DNA from: Herminiimonas sp.
Lineage (GTDB): Bacteria > Pseudomonadota > Gammaproteobacteria > Burkholderiales > Burkholderiaceae_D
NCBI GenBank assembly: GCA_028292665.1
Contig: JAQGLW010000063.1
Location: forward strand, 1-64,000
Direction: 5' to 3'
Length of the DNA: 64,000 bases
Shown: in pieces, positions 7,484 to 16,645 of the stretch
Layout: each line of letters begins with the position of its first letter
Numbering within the stretch: position 1 is the first letter of the stretch
Position numbers and translations under genes: made by a program
The notes under the pieces: model-generated
Seen by the model: the letters and a program-made list of their open reading frames with translations, nothing else
Databases searched by the model: none
Told to the model about the DNA's origin: nothing

Positions 7484-9114
7484 ACAATACGCATGACTTC
7501 ATCGTGGTCGGAGCCGGCTCGGCCGGCTGCGTACTTGCCAATCGATTGTCGGAAAACGGCAAGTACACGGTTTTGCTGCTGGAAGCCGGACCGAAGGACA
7601 ACTATCCGTGGATCCATATTCCGATCGGCTACGCCAAGACGATGTTTCATAAAGTGTACAACTGGGGGTTTTATACCGAGCCCGAAGCCGGCATGCACAA
7701 TAGGAAGCTGTACTGGCCGCGCGGGCGCTGCCTGGGCGGATCGAGTTCGATCAACGGCTTGATTTACGTGCGCGGCCAGGCCGAGGACTACGACCATTGG
7801 GCCGCGCTCGGAAACGACGGATGGTCATGGCGCGACGTGCTGCCGTATTTCATCAAGTCGGAGCACAACACGCGCGGCGCCGGCCCGTATCACGGCGCCG
7901 ACGGTCCGTTATGGAGCTCCGATATCGGCGGCAAGCATGAATTGATGGATGCGATCATCCGCGGCGGCCAGGAACTGGGCGTGCCGCGCAACGACGACTT
8001 CAACGGCGCGCAGCAAGAGGGCGTCGGCTACTACCAGCTTTTCACGCGGCGCGGCCGGCGTTGCAGCACGGCCGTCGCTTACCTGCGTCCGGCGGAAAAA
8101 CGGCCGAACCTGCGCATCGAAACCGGTGCGCAGGTCACTGAACTCGTTTTGCAGGGAACGCGGGTTCTCGGCGTCAAGTACGAGCAGCACGGCAAGGCGT
8201 GCGAGGCGCGCGCCGCGCGCGAAGTGATCCTGTCGGCCGGCGCGCTGCAAAGCCCGCAATTGCTGCAGCTGTCCGGCATCGGGCGCGCCTCGTTCCTGCG
8301 GCCGTTCGGCATACCTGTGGTGAAGGACTTGCCGGGCGTCGGCGAGAACCTGCAGGATCATCTGCAACTGCGCTTGATGTTCAAGGTCAGCAAACCGATC
8401 ACCACCAACGATCAGCTGGGCAGCCTGTTCGGGCAAATGCGGATGGGCGTCCAATATGCGTTCATGCGGAGCGGGCCGCTCGCCGTCGGCATCAACGAAG
8501 CCGGGCTTTTCACCCGGGTGCTGCCGGAGTCGAAGACACCCGATATCCAGTTTCATTTCGCGTCGCTGTCCGCCGACATGGCGGGTGCAAAGCCGCACGA
8601 CTGGTCCGGCTGCACCTTTTCGGTCTGCCAGCTGCGGCCCGAATCGCGCGGCACCGTCATGATCAAATCGCGCGACCCAAGGCAGGCGCCCGCGATGCGG
8701 CCCAATTATCTGTCGACCAAAGCCGACCGCCGCTGCGCGGTCGAGGGCATCAAGTTCGCACGCAGGCTGGCCGCCACGTCCGCGCTGCAGCCCTACATCT
8801 CGGGAGAATACCGGCCCGGCGCCGATGCGGTTACCGATCACGATATGCTCGAGTTCGCGCGCGAGTACGGCGCGACGATTTTTCATCCTTCCGGCACCTG
8901 CAAGATGGGGACGGACCCGATGGCGGTAGTGGACCAGCGCCTGCGCGTGCACGGCGTGCAGGGACTGCGGGTGGTCGACTGTTCGGTCATGCCGACGCTG
9001 GTGTCGGGCAACACGAATTCGCCGGTCGTGATGATGGCGGAGAAAGCCTCGGACATGATCCTGATGGATCAGGGTCTGAGCATACCTGTTCAAAAAGAGT
9101 TGAGCGTAGCCTGA
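7480..9114 (+). CDS. GMC-family FAD dehydrogenase, probable isethionate dehydrogenase (IseJ-like)
   Basis: A 544-residue glucose-methanol-choline oxidoreductase. The FAD-binding GAGSAGCVLANRL is at residues 9-21, the GMC signature GGSSSINGLIYVRGQ near 87, and the active-site His lies in HPSGTCKMG near 468, with an Asn in GNTNSP near 510. It resembles choline and alcohol dehydrogenases of this family. In isethionate-degrading relatives, IseJ is a GMC enzyme that oxidises isethionate to sulfoacetaldehyde and passes electrons to the respiratory chain. Position between sauT and a second permease supports that role here. No signal peptide is seen, so it probably sits at the inner face of the membrane. 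Choline or another alcohol remains possible. Confidence 0.8.
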   Translation: MNNTHDFIVVGAGSAGCVLANRLSENGKYTVLLLEAGPKDNYPWIHIPIGYAKTMFHKVYNWGFYTEPEAGMHNRKLYWPRGRCLGGSSSINGLIYVRGQAEDYDHWAALGNDGWSWRDVLPYFIKSEHNTRGAGPYHGADGPLWSSDIGGKHELMDAIIRGGQELGVPRNDDFNGAQQEGVGYYQLFTRRGRRCSTAVAYLRPAEKRPNLRIETGAQVTELVLQGTRVLGVKYEQHGKACEARAAREVILSAGALQSPQLLQLSGIGRASFLRPFGIPVVKDLPGVGENLQDHLQLRLMFKVSKPITTNDQLGSLFGQMRMGVQYAFMRSGPLAVGINEAGLFTRVLPESKTPDIQFHFASLSADMAGAKPHDWSGCTFSVCQLRPESRGTVMIKSRDPRQAPAMRPNYLSTKADRRCAVEGIKFARRLAATSALQPYISGEYRPGADAVTDHDMLEFAREYGATIFHPSGTCKMGTDPMAVVDQRLRVHGVQGLRVVDCSVMPTLVSGNTNSPVVMMAEKASDMILMDQGLSIPVQKELSVA

Positions 9115-9183
9115 CAACAAGAAAACAGAAAAGAAGCACTCGCAGCAACGAAGCTTCAACAACATCTTTACGGAGGAGACAAA

Positions 9184-10497
9184 ATGAACTCGCAAAACAA
9201 TACGCTAAAGCGGGTTGTCAGCGCCAGCCTCATCGGCGCCACAATCGAATGGTATGACTTTTTCCTGTACGGCGTAACGGCCGGCCTGGTCTTCAACAAG
9301 CTTTACTTTCCCAATAGCGATCCGCTGGTTTCGACGTTGCTGGCTTATGTCACCTTTGCGGTAGGTTTCCTGGCGCGGCCGCTCGGCGGCGTCATCTTCG
9401 GGCACTTCGGCGACAAGATCGGCCGCAAGAGCATGCTGGTCATGACGCTGATGATCATGGGCGTATCGACCTTCCTGATCGGCTTGATACCGACGTACGA
9501 TCAGATCGGCCTCTGGGCTCCGCTGATACTGCTGACCTTGCGCGTGCTGCAGGGCATCGGGCTGGGCGGCGAGTGGGGCGGCGCGGTGTTGATGGCGTAC
9601 GAATACGCGCCCAAGGAAAAGCGCGGCCTGTATGCGAGCATTCCGCAGATCGGCCTGTCGATCGGCTTGTGCCTGGCTTCCGGCGTCGTTGCGTTGCTCT
9701 CTTCGCTGCTGACCGAACAGCAGTTCCTGTCCTGGGGCTGGCGCGTCGCTTTCCTGCTGTCGGCCGCAATGGTCGCCGTCGGCATTTATATCCGCCTCAA
9801 CGTAATGGAAACGCCGGAATTTTCGAAGCTGAAAAGCAGCGGCAAGGAAGTGCAGATCCCGTTCATGGAGATGATCCGGAAATATCCGAAAAACGTGCTC
9901 GCCGGAATGGGCGCGCGTTACATCGACGGCGTATTTTTCAATATCTTCGGCGTGTTCTCGATCAGCTATCTGACTCAAACGCTGAAAATCAGCCGCACCC
10001 AGTCGCTGATCGGCGTGATGGCGGCGGCGGTCGTCATGTGCGCCTTCATTCCGTTCTTCGGTGCGCTCTCCGACAAAATGGGCCGCACCAGGGTCTATGC
10101 GTGGGGATCCATCATCACGGCGCTGTCGGCTTTTCCCGCATTCTGGCTGATGAGCAGCAACTCATCCAACATCATGGTGATCTGGCTCGCGATCATCATT
10201 CCGTTCGGCATTCTGTATGCGTCGATCTACGGTCCGGAAGCCGCACTGTTCGCCGAACTGTTCGATACGCGGGTGCGCTATACCGGCATCTCGTTCGTCT
10301 ATCAGTTCTCGGGCATTTTCGCCAGCGGCATCACGCCGATCATTGCAACCGCCTTGCTCAAGACCAGCGACGGCCAGCCGTGGACCATCTGTCTGTACGT
10401 CTTGTTCGCCGGCGTCGTCAGCGCATTGTCGGCATGGTGGATCGGCCGTTCCGGGGGCCGCCTTGTACAGGGCGCAGCGGCGGCGCAATCCTATTAA
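9184..10497 (+). CDS. MFS transporter, metabolite:H+ symporter family
   Basis: A 437-residue major facilitator of the MHS type (relatives of ProP, KgtP and ShiA). It shows the opening VVSASLIGATIEWYDFFLYG, the loop GHFGDKIGRKSMLVMTL and 12 predicted helices. GGAGGAG at 9172 gives a strong start. It follows the GMC dehydrogenase after 69 bases and so is the likely isethionate or other C2-sulfonate importer, parallel to IseU; the ligand is inferred from context. With the ACS-type permease at 3071 the island has two structurally different uptake systems, which fits two substrates. Confidence 0.85.
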   Translation: MNSQNNTLKRVVSASLIGATIEWYDFFLYGVTAGLVFNKLYFPNSDPLVSTLLAYVTFAVGFLARPLGGVIFGHFGDKIGRKSMLVMTLMIMGVSTFLIGLIPTYDQIGLWAPLILLTLRVLQGIGLGGEWGGAVLMAYEYAPKEKRGLYASIPQIGLSIGLCLASGVVALLSSLLTEQQFLSWGWRVAFLLSAAMVAVGIYIRLNVMETPEFSKLKSSGKEVQIPFMEMIRKYPKNVLAGMGARYIDGVFFNIFGVFSISYLTQTLKISRTQSLIGVMAAAVVMCAFIPFFGALSDKMGRTRVYAWGSIITALSAFPAFWLMSSNSSNIMVIWLAIIIPFGILYASIYGPEAALFAELFDTRVRYTGISFVYQFSGIFASGITPIIATALLKTSDGQPWTICLYVLFAGVVSALSAWWIGRSGGRLVQGAAAAQSY

Positions 10498-10515
10498 CAC
10501 GCATCAAAGGCAGGC

Positions 10516-11451
10516 ATGAGCACTCATCCGTATCTCGCTAAAATCATCGATACCGCGCTGGCGTTGGGACCGGCGCGGATTGCGGTCGCCTATCCCTGCA
10601 GCGCGACTTCGATCGAGGCGGCCGCGACTGCCCAGCATATGGGCCTGGTGCAAGCGATCATGGTCGGGCCGCGCCGCAGGATCGAATCGATCGCGCAGGA
10701 CAACGGGCTGGATCTGAGCCGGATGGAGTTCGTCGAAACGGCCGACGATCCGGTTGCCGCCGCACGCGCGTCGGTTCAGCTTTGCCAGGAAGAGCGGGCG
10801 CAGGGCATCATGAAAGGCAGCCTGCATACCGATGAATTGCTGGGCGTGGCGGTCGGAAAAGACAGCGGCTTGCGGACCGGACGCAGGATGAGCCATGCGT
10901 TCGTATTCGATCTGCCGAATTATCCGCAACCCTTGCTGATGGCGGATTGCGTCGTCAACATCAATCCCGGCCTGATGGAAAAGCGCGATATCATGCAAAA
11001 CGCAATCGATCTCGCGCATGCGCTGGATATAGCGCGTCCTTACGTTGCGGTATTGTCCGCAGTCGAAACGATCAACCCGGCCATCCCCGGCACGATCGAT
11101 GCTGCCGCGTTGAGCAAGATGGCGGAGCGGGGCCAGATAACGGGCGCGCAAGTGGATGGCCCGCTTTCGTTCGACGTCGCGATTTCAATCGAGGCCGCAA
11201 GCATCAAAGGCATCGATCTGGCCAATAAAACGCGTCCCGATATCTTGATCGTGCCGAATCTGGAGGCAGGCAATATGCTTTACAAACAACTGGTTTATCT
11301 TGCCGGCGGCGAGTGTGCCGGCATCGTCCTCGGCACCAGGGTTCCGATCATATTGACCAGCCGTGCCGATTCTCCGGAAAGCCGTGTCGCATCGTGTGCG
11401 CTGGCGGTCGTATATGCGCACAAGCATCCAGGATTCCGGCAAGGCGCATGA
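10516..11451 (+). CDS. pta: Phosphate acetyltransferase
   Basis: A 311-residue short-form phosphotransacetylase (PTA_PTB family) lacking the N-terminal regulatory half of E. coli Pta. Visible family features are the ARASVQLCQEERAQGIMKGSLHTDELL block, the VDGPLSFDVAIS motif and the C-terminal DILIVPNLEAGNMLYKQL with GTRVPIILTSRADS. It turns acetyl phosphate released by Xsc into acetyl-CoA, which conserves the energy of the cleavage. It starts only 18 bases after the second permease, so it is in the same operon. A phosphate butyryltransferase reading is possible by family but the xsc context strongly favours acetyl. Confidence 0.9.
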   Translation: MSTHPYLAKIIDTALALGPARIAVAYPCSATSIEAAATAQHMGLVQAIMVGPRRRIESIAQDNGLDLSRMEFVETADDPVAAARASVQLCQEERAQGIMKGSLHTDELLGVAVGKDSGLRTGRRMSHAFVFDLPNYPQPLLMADCVVNINPGLMEKRDIMQNAIDLAHALDIARPYVAVLSAVETINPAIPGTIDAAALSKMAERGQITGAQVDGPLSFDVAISIEAASIKGIDLANKTRPDILIVPNLEAGNMLYKQLVYLAGGECAGIVLGTRVPIILTSRADSPESRVASCALAVVYAHKHPGFRQGA

Positions 11452-11587
11452 CGATTCGGTCAAGGGCGGGTTTCCGGCAAGGATACCTGTCGACAACAGC
11501 ATGCCGAAAGCAATGGTTATAAAAAATTGCCGGTAAACAGAAACAGAAATTACGCCGTCATTTTTCAGGCTTCTCAGGAACATTTTC

Positions 11588-14485
11588 ATGACACAACCAA
11601 TAGTCCCGCAAGACAGAGCTGTCGACGAGCAGCTTGAAGTAAAGAAAACCACCTGCTACATGTGCGCCTGCCGCTGCGGCATCCGCGTGCACATGCGCGG
11701 CGGCGAAGTGCGCTATATCGACGGCAATCCCGACCATCCGCTGAACCAGGGCGTCATCTGCGCGAAGGGCGCGTCCGGCGCGATGAAGCAATACTCGCCG
11801 GCGCGCCTGACCAAGCCGCTGTTGCGCAAGCCGGGCAGCGAGCGCGGCGCCGCCGAATTTACCGAAATTTCATGGGAAGAAGCGTTTACGCTGCTGACCG
11901 AGCGGCTCGGAAAAATCCGCGCGACCGATCCCAAGAAGTTCGCGCTGTTTACCGGCCGCGACCAGATGCAGGCGCTGACCGGCTTGTTCGCCCGCCAGTT
12001 CGGCACGCCGAACTATGCGGCCCACGGCGGCTTCTGTTCGGTCAACATGGCGGCTGGCATGATCTACACGATCGGCGGTTCGTTCTGGGAATTCGGCGGG
12101 CCCGACCTCGATCGCGCCAAGCTGTTCGTCATGCTCGGCACGGCCGAAGACCATCACTCCAATCCGATGAAGATTGCGCTGTCCAAGTTCAAGCGCGGCG
12201 GCGGCAAATTCATTTCGATCAATCCGATCCGCACCGGCTACTCGGCGATCGCCGACGAATGGGTGCCGATCAAGCCCGGCACCGACGGCGCATTATTGCT
12301 CGCGCTGATCCATGAAATCATCGAGCAGGGATTGTACGACCGCGATTTCCTGGTGCGCTACACCAATGCCGGACAGCTGGTGAACCAGAACGAGAAGAGC
12401 GACGACTTCGGCCTGTTCGTCGAGGATCAGGACACTCCGGTGATCAATCCGATGTATCCGCAGAACAAGCTGTGGTGGGACCGTTTCACCGACAAGCCGG
12501 TCGCGACCCACACCGAGGGCGCCGATCCGTATTTGCTGGGCAGGTTTTCGCTGCCCGAAGGCGTCGACGTGGCGCCCGCATTCCAGCTGCTGAAGGAACG
12601 GGTCAAGCGCTACACGGCGGAATGGGCCGCCGGCATCACAGGCATTTCGGCCGAATGCATTCGCCGTCTCGCAAATGAAATGGGCGTGACCGCGCGCGAT
12701 CAGAAAATCGAGCTGCAGATTCCATGGACCGACAGCTGGGGACGCGAACATCAGACCGTCACCGGCAATCCGGTTGCATTCCACGCGATGCGCGGCCTGG
12801 CTGCCCATTCCAACGGCTTTCAGACCACCCGCGCGCTGGCGATCCTGATGTCGCTGCTCGGCACGATCGACCGGCCCGGCGGCTTTCGCCACAAGGCGCC
12901 GTTTCCGCGCGCGATTCCGCCCAGTGCCAAGCCGCCCAACAGTCCGGCGGCGGTGCAGCCGAATACGCCGCTGGGCGGCATGCCGCTCGGCTGGCCGGGC
13001 GATCCGAACGATCTGTTCGTCGAAGCCGACGGCACGCCGGTGCGCATCGACAAGGGATTCTCGTGGGAACATCCGCTGTCGGTGCACGGCCTGATGCACA
13101 ACGTCATCACCAACGCCTGGCGCGGCGATCCGTATCCGATCGATACGCTGATGATCTTCATGGCCAACATGGCATGGAACTCCAGCATGAATGTGGCCGA
13201 TGTGCGCCGGATGCTCAACGACAAGAACGAGAACGGCGAATACAAGATTCCGTTCCTGGTCGTGTGCGATGCGTTCCAGTCGGAGACCACGGCCTTCGCC
13301 GATCTGGTGCTGCCGGACACCACTTACCTGGAGCGGCACGATGTGATGTCGATGCTCGACCGGCCGATTTCCGAATACGACGGACCGATGGATTCGGTGC
13401 GCATTCCGGTCGTCGCGCCGACAGGCGATTGCAAGCCGTTCCAGGAAGTGCTGATCGAACTGGCGAGCCGGCTGAAATTTCCGGCCTTCGTCAAGCCGGA
13501 CGGCGAACGCAAATTCCGCGATTATCCCGATTTCATCGTCAACTATGAAACCGAACCCGGCTCCGGCATCGGCTTTCTGGCAGGCTGGCGCGGCGTCGGC
13601 GGCGAAAAATCGATGAAGGGCGAGCCCAATCCGCGCCAATGGGAAATGTATGCGAAGAACAACTGCGTGTTTCACCATAAGCTGCCGCCGTCCTACAGCT
13701 ACATGCGCAACTGGAACAAGGGTTACATGGAATGGGCGCAACGGGTGCGGGTGCGCCGCTTTGCCGACCCGATCCTGATTCATCTTTATTCCGACGTCTT
13801 GCAAAAATTCCGCCTCGCCGCGCAAGGCCGGCGCCCGGGCAAGCAGCCGCCGGATCATCTGCGGAAAAGGGTCGAAACCTATTTCGATCCGCTGCCTTTC
13901 TATTACGAACCTCTGGAAACGCAAAGCGCCGATACCGCGAAGTTCCCGCTCAACGCGGTGACCCAGCGCCCGATGGCGATGTACCATTCATGGGATTCGC
14001 AAAACGCGTGGCTGCGCCAGATCCACACCCACAACTATCTGTTCGTCAATCCGCTGGTGGCGCAGGCGGGCGGCATCAAGGACGGCGGCTGGATCTGGGT
14101 CGAGTCGATGTGGGGCAAGGTGCGCTGCATGTGCCGTTACAGCGAGGCGGTGGAACCGGGAACGGTGTGGACCTGGAATGCGATCGGCAAGGCATCCGGC
14201 GCCTGGCATCTGGAGCCCGGCGCAAACGAATCGCAAAAGGGCTTTTTGCTGAATCACCTGATTTCCGAGGAATTGCCGGAGGTGAACGGCAGGCGGCTGT
14301 CGAATTCCGATCCGGTCACCGGCCAGGCCGGATGGTACGACGTGCGGGTACGGATCTACAAGGCGGCCGAGGGCGAGCCCGAGCAGACCTGGCCGCAGTT
14401 CGAAACGATGCCGGCAGTGCCCGGCACCAGCAAAATAAAACGTATCTGGCTGGCGTATCGCGCCGGCCGAGGAGAGTTCAAATGA
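11588..14485 (+). CDS. soeA: Sulfite dehydrogenase molybdopterin subunit SoeA
   Basis: A 965-residue molybdopterin oxidoreductase of the DMSO-reductase superfamily. The N-terminal [4Fe-4S] motif is Cys23-x2-Cys26-x3-Cys30 with a fourth Cys near 58 (GVICAKG). There is no twin-arginine signal, so the enzyme is cytoplasmic. Size and gene order molybdoprotein, four-cluster ferredoxin, DmsC/NrfD membrane anchor match SoeABC, which oxidises sulfite to sulfate at the inner face of the membrane and feeds electrons to quinone. Xsc releases sulfite in the cytoplasm, so this is the expected detoxification step. AGGAAC upstream supports the ATG. Its stop overlaps the soeB start by four bases (ATGA). Confidence 0.88.
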   Translation: MTQPIVPQDRAVDEQLEVKKTTCYMCACRCGIRVHMRGGEVRYIDGNPDHPLNQGVICAKGASGAMKQYSPARLTKPLLRKPGSERGAAEFTEISWEEAFTLLTERLGKIRATDPKKFALFTGRDQMQALTGLFARQFGTPNYAAHGGFCSVNMAAGMIYTIGGSFWEFGGPDLDRAKLFVMLGTAEDHHSNPMKIALSKFKRGGGKFISINPIRTGYSAIADEWVPIKPGTDGALLLALIHEIIEQGLYDRDFLVRYTNAGQLVNQNEKSDDFGLFVEDQDTPVINPMYPQNKLWWDRFTDKPVATHTEGADPYLLGRFSLPEGVDVAPAFQLLKERVKRYTAEWAAGITGISAECIRRLANEMGVTARDQKIELQIPWTDSWGREHQTVTGNPVAFHAMRGLAAHSNGFQTTRALAILMSLLGTIDRPGGFRHKAPFPRAIPPSAKPPNSPAAVQPNTPLGGMPLGWPGDPNDLFVEADGTPVRIDKGFSWEHPLSVHGLMHNVITNAWRGDPYPIDTLMIFMANMAWNSSMNVADVRRMLNDKNENGEYKIPFLVVCDAFQSETTAFADLVLPDTTYLERHDVMSMLDRPISEYDGPMDSVRIPVVAPTGDCKPFQEVLIELASRLKFPAFVKPDGERKFRDYPDFIVNYETEPGSGIGFLAGWRGVGGEKSMKGEPNPRQWEMYAKNNCVFHHKLPPSYSYMRNWNKGYMEWAQRVRVRRFADPILIHLYSDVLQKFRLAAQGRRPGKQPPDHLRKRVETYFDPLPFYYEPLETQSADTAKFPLNAVTQRPMAMYHSWDSQNAWLRQIHTHNYLFVNPLVAQAGGIKDGGWIWVESMWGKVRCMCRYSEAVEPGTVWTWNAIGKASGAWHLEPGANESQKGFLLNHLISEELPEVNGRRLSNSDPVTGQAGWYDVRVRIYKAAEGEPEQTWPQFETMPAVPGTSKIKRIWLAYRAGRGEFK

Positions 14486-15213
14486 CGCAGTTGGCTTTAG
14501 TCATCGACTTGAACGTATGCGTCGGCTGTCATGCCTGCGTGACCAGTTGCAAGTCATGGAACACGTCCGGCGTGGCCGGTTCGCTGTCCGACGACAACCC
14601 GTACGGCAAGGATCCGACCGGCACCTTTTTCAACCGGGTGCAGACTTATGAAGTGGGCCAGTTTCCCAATACCGAAACGGTCCACTTTCCGAAGTCCTGC
14701 CTGCATTGCGAAGAGCCGCCGTGCGTGCCGGTGTGTCCGACCGGCGCCAGCTACAAGCGCAAGGAAGACGGCATCGTGCTGGTCGACTACGACAAGTGCA
14801 TCGGCTGCAACTACTGTGCATGGGCCTGCCCGTACGGCGCGCGCGAGCTCGACGAGCACCGCCAGGAAATGGGCAAATGCACATTGTGCGTCGACCGCAT
14901 CGACAATCCGCTGCTGCCGCCGGAAGATCGCCAGCCGGCCTGCGTGATGGCATGTCCGACCAGCGCCCGGCTGTTCGGCGACGTGCACGATCCGGAATCG
15001 GCGGTGTCGATCGCGATACGGGAACAGGGCGGCTACCAGCTGATGGCCGAATGGGGGACCAAGCCGTCGAACCATTACCTGCCGCGGCGCAAGGTCGAGA
15101 TCACGCTTCACACCGATCAGCTGACCCGCGCCGACAACCCGCTGAAGATCGACGGCAAGCTGCCGAAACCGTCGCTCAACGAGCCGTCGCTGGACGATGT
15201 GACGTCGTGGTGA
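14482..15213 (+). CDS. soeB: Sulfite dehydrogenase iron-sulfur subunit SoeB
   Basis: A 243-residue electron-transfer subunit with four cysteine groups for [4Fe-4S] clusters: CVGCHACVTSC at the N terminus, CLHCEEPPCVPVCPTGA, CIGCNYCAWACPYG, and CTLCVDR completed by ACVMACPTSAR. This is the DmsB/NrfC layout. It passes electrons from the SoeA molybdenum site to the SoeC membrane subunit. Translation starts inside the soeA stop (ATGA, 14482-14485), so the two proteins are made in a coupled way. An upstream in-frame extension seen from 13732 overlaps soeA in another frame and is not part of the gene. Confidence 0.9.
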   Translation: MTQLALVIDLNVCVGCHACVTSCKSWNTSGVAGSLSDDNPYGKDPTGTFFNRVQTYEVGQFPNTETVHFPKSCLHCEEPPCVPVCPTGASYKRKEDGIVLVDYDKCIGCNYCAWACPYGARELDEHRQEMGKCTLCVDRIDNPLLPPEDRQPACVMACPTSARLFGDVHDPESAVSIAIREQGGYQLMAEWGTKPSNHYLPRRKVEITLHTDQLTRADNPLKIDGKLPKPSLNEPSLDDVTSW

Positions 15214-15348
15214 TCGGCGGTGCCGACATTGCGCTTGACGCCGCATGCGAAGCAGAGGTAAAACTTCCTGTGCGCCGGAGGGAAACCATTTGAAGAAATT
15301 GCCTGCAGCGCCGTTTTGCCGACAAACCGAATCACATAACGAGTTTTT

Positions 15349-16305
15349 ATGAATCCTGCTTTTTCAGTTGTTTTTCTGACGACCCTGATCGGGGTCGGCC
15401 AGGGTCTTTTCCTGGCCTTGTATGCCGGCGAATTGCTGGCGTTGATCGGCGCCATCGCCATGCCGGACAGCCGCGCTTTCTTTGCGCTCGGCAGCGGCAT
15501 TTCGCTGCTGTTCCTGGGCAGCGGATTGCTTGCGTCGTTCTTCCATCTCGGCCATCCGGAACGAGCATGGCGTGCCGCCGCAATGTGGCGCACCTCCTGG
15601 CTGTCGCGCGAATGCATCGTGTTGCCCGCCTTCATGCTTGCGGTGTTCGCCTACGGCGCAACGCATTATTTCGGAATCGGCAGCGCTGCCGGCATGGCCG
15701 CCGTCGTCATCGGCGCTGCCGCCGTCGTCTTGTGCATCGCGCTTTTCGTCTGCACCGGGATGATCTATGCATGCATCAAATTTCTGCAGGAATGGGCCAG
15801 CCCGCTGACGCTGGTCAATTACATTTTGCTCGGCAGCGCATCGGGATTCACCCTCGCAACCGGCTTTGCCTTTTTCTCCGCGCCGGTTCTGGTCAGGGGC
15901 TACGGGATCGCCGCCATCGTTCTCACTGTTGCCGCGCTGATCACCCGCATCGCATCGCTATACCGCAATGCGCGGATCAAACCGACATCGACGCTCCAGA
16001 CGGCGACCGGCATCCGCCATCCGCACATCGTCCAGAAAGCGCAAGGGGCGATGGGCGGATCGTTCAACACGCGTCATTATTTTCATCACAAGACAGCGCA
16101 GTTCGTGCGGTCCGTGAAATGGATTTTCCTCGTGCTGGTGTTTCCGGTGCCGGTCCTGTTGCTGGGCAGCGGCCTGGCCGGCGCGTCGATGCTGCTGCTG
16201 GCGGCTGCGTTCGTCATCCAATACATCGGGCTGATCGCCGAACGCTGGTTCTTTTTCGCGCAAGCCAATCATCCGCAAAATTTGTATTATCAGCAGATTT
16301 CCTGA
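15349..16305 (+). CDS. soeC: Sulfite dehydrogenase membrane anchor SoeC
   Basis: A 318-residue hydrophobic protein with about eight predicted membrane helices, of the DmsC/NrfD anchor type. Recognisable pieces are the LFLGSGLLASFFHLGHPERAWRA helix-loop and the WLSRECIVLPAF segment, both typical of DmsC-like subunits. It anchors SoeAB to the inner membrane and would transfer electrons to the quinone pool. It follows soeB after 135 bases, longer than the other gaps in this operon, and its ribosome binding site is weak, so lower translation than soeAB is possible. Confidence 0.87.
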   Translation: MNPAFSVVFLTTLIGVGQGLFLALYAGELLALIGAIAMPDSRAFFALGSGISLLFLGSGLLASFFHLGHPERAWRAAAMWRTSWLSRECIVLPAFMLAVFAYGATHYFGIGSAAGMAAVVIGAAAVVLCIALFVCTGMIYACIKFLQEWASPLTLVNYILLGSASGFTLATGFAFFSAPVLVRGYGIAAIVLTVAALITRIASLYRNARIKPTSTLQTATGIRHPHIVQKAQGAMGGSFNTRHYFHHKTAQFVRSVKWIFLVLVFPVPVLLLGSGLAGASMLLLAAAFVIQYIGLIAERWFFFAQANHPQNLYYQQIS

Positions 16306-16451
16306 TTGGTACGCGCGGCGGATACGGCAGGCGGGGATGAACGCATCCAGGTGCTGCGAACGGTATTTTCAGCAAGAACAGTGTGCTTTCAATGAATATG
16401 CCATTTACTTACTTTGGCGGGCTGTTGGAAAACAGGACAAGCGGGATTCAG

Positions 16452-16585
16452 TCAACTAATGCCCGTTCGTCCTGAGTAGCCGCGGAGCGGCGTATCGAAG
16501 GATTCACACGCTACAAGATCCTTCGATACGCCCTGCAGGCTAGGAGCTGGCCTTGGGCCACTCAGGACGAACGGGCATTAATTGA
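16452..16585. repeat. Nested palindromic intergenic repeat (REP/MITE-like)
   Basis: An outer pair of 26-base arms (16452-16477 and 16560-16585) matches with one mismatch; the central 21 bases are perfect. An inner pair, GGCGTATCGAAGGAT (16489-16503) and ATCCTTCGATACGCC (16518-16532), is perfect over 15 bases. The core CGTTCGTCCTGAG with TCCTTCGATACGCC is the kind of dispersed palindromic repeat common in proteobacterial genomes. It can fold into a cruciform-like RNA and separates soeC from the SulP gene. The rest of the 340-base gap (16306-16645) shows nothing else supportable. Confidence 0.8.
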
Positions 16586-16645
16586 GTAATATTCTGCCAG
16601 CCGTATTTTTCAACAACCCGCTAACGCTCCAACGAGGATTTAGCC

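Noticed and set aside
12293-13987. Minus-strand open frame of 564 codons opposite soeA
   Set aside because: Antisense to a clear molybdopterin gene, with biased Arg/His composition.
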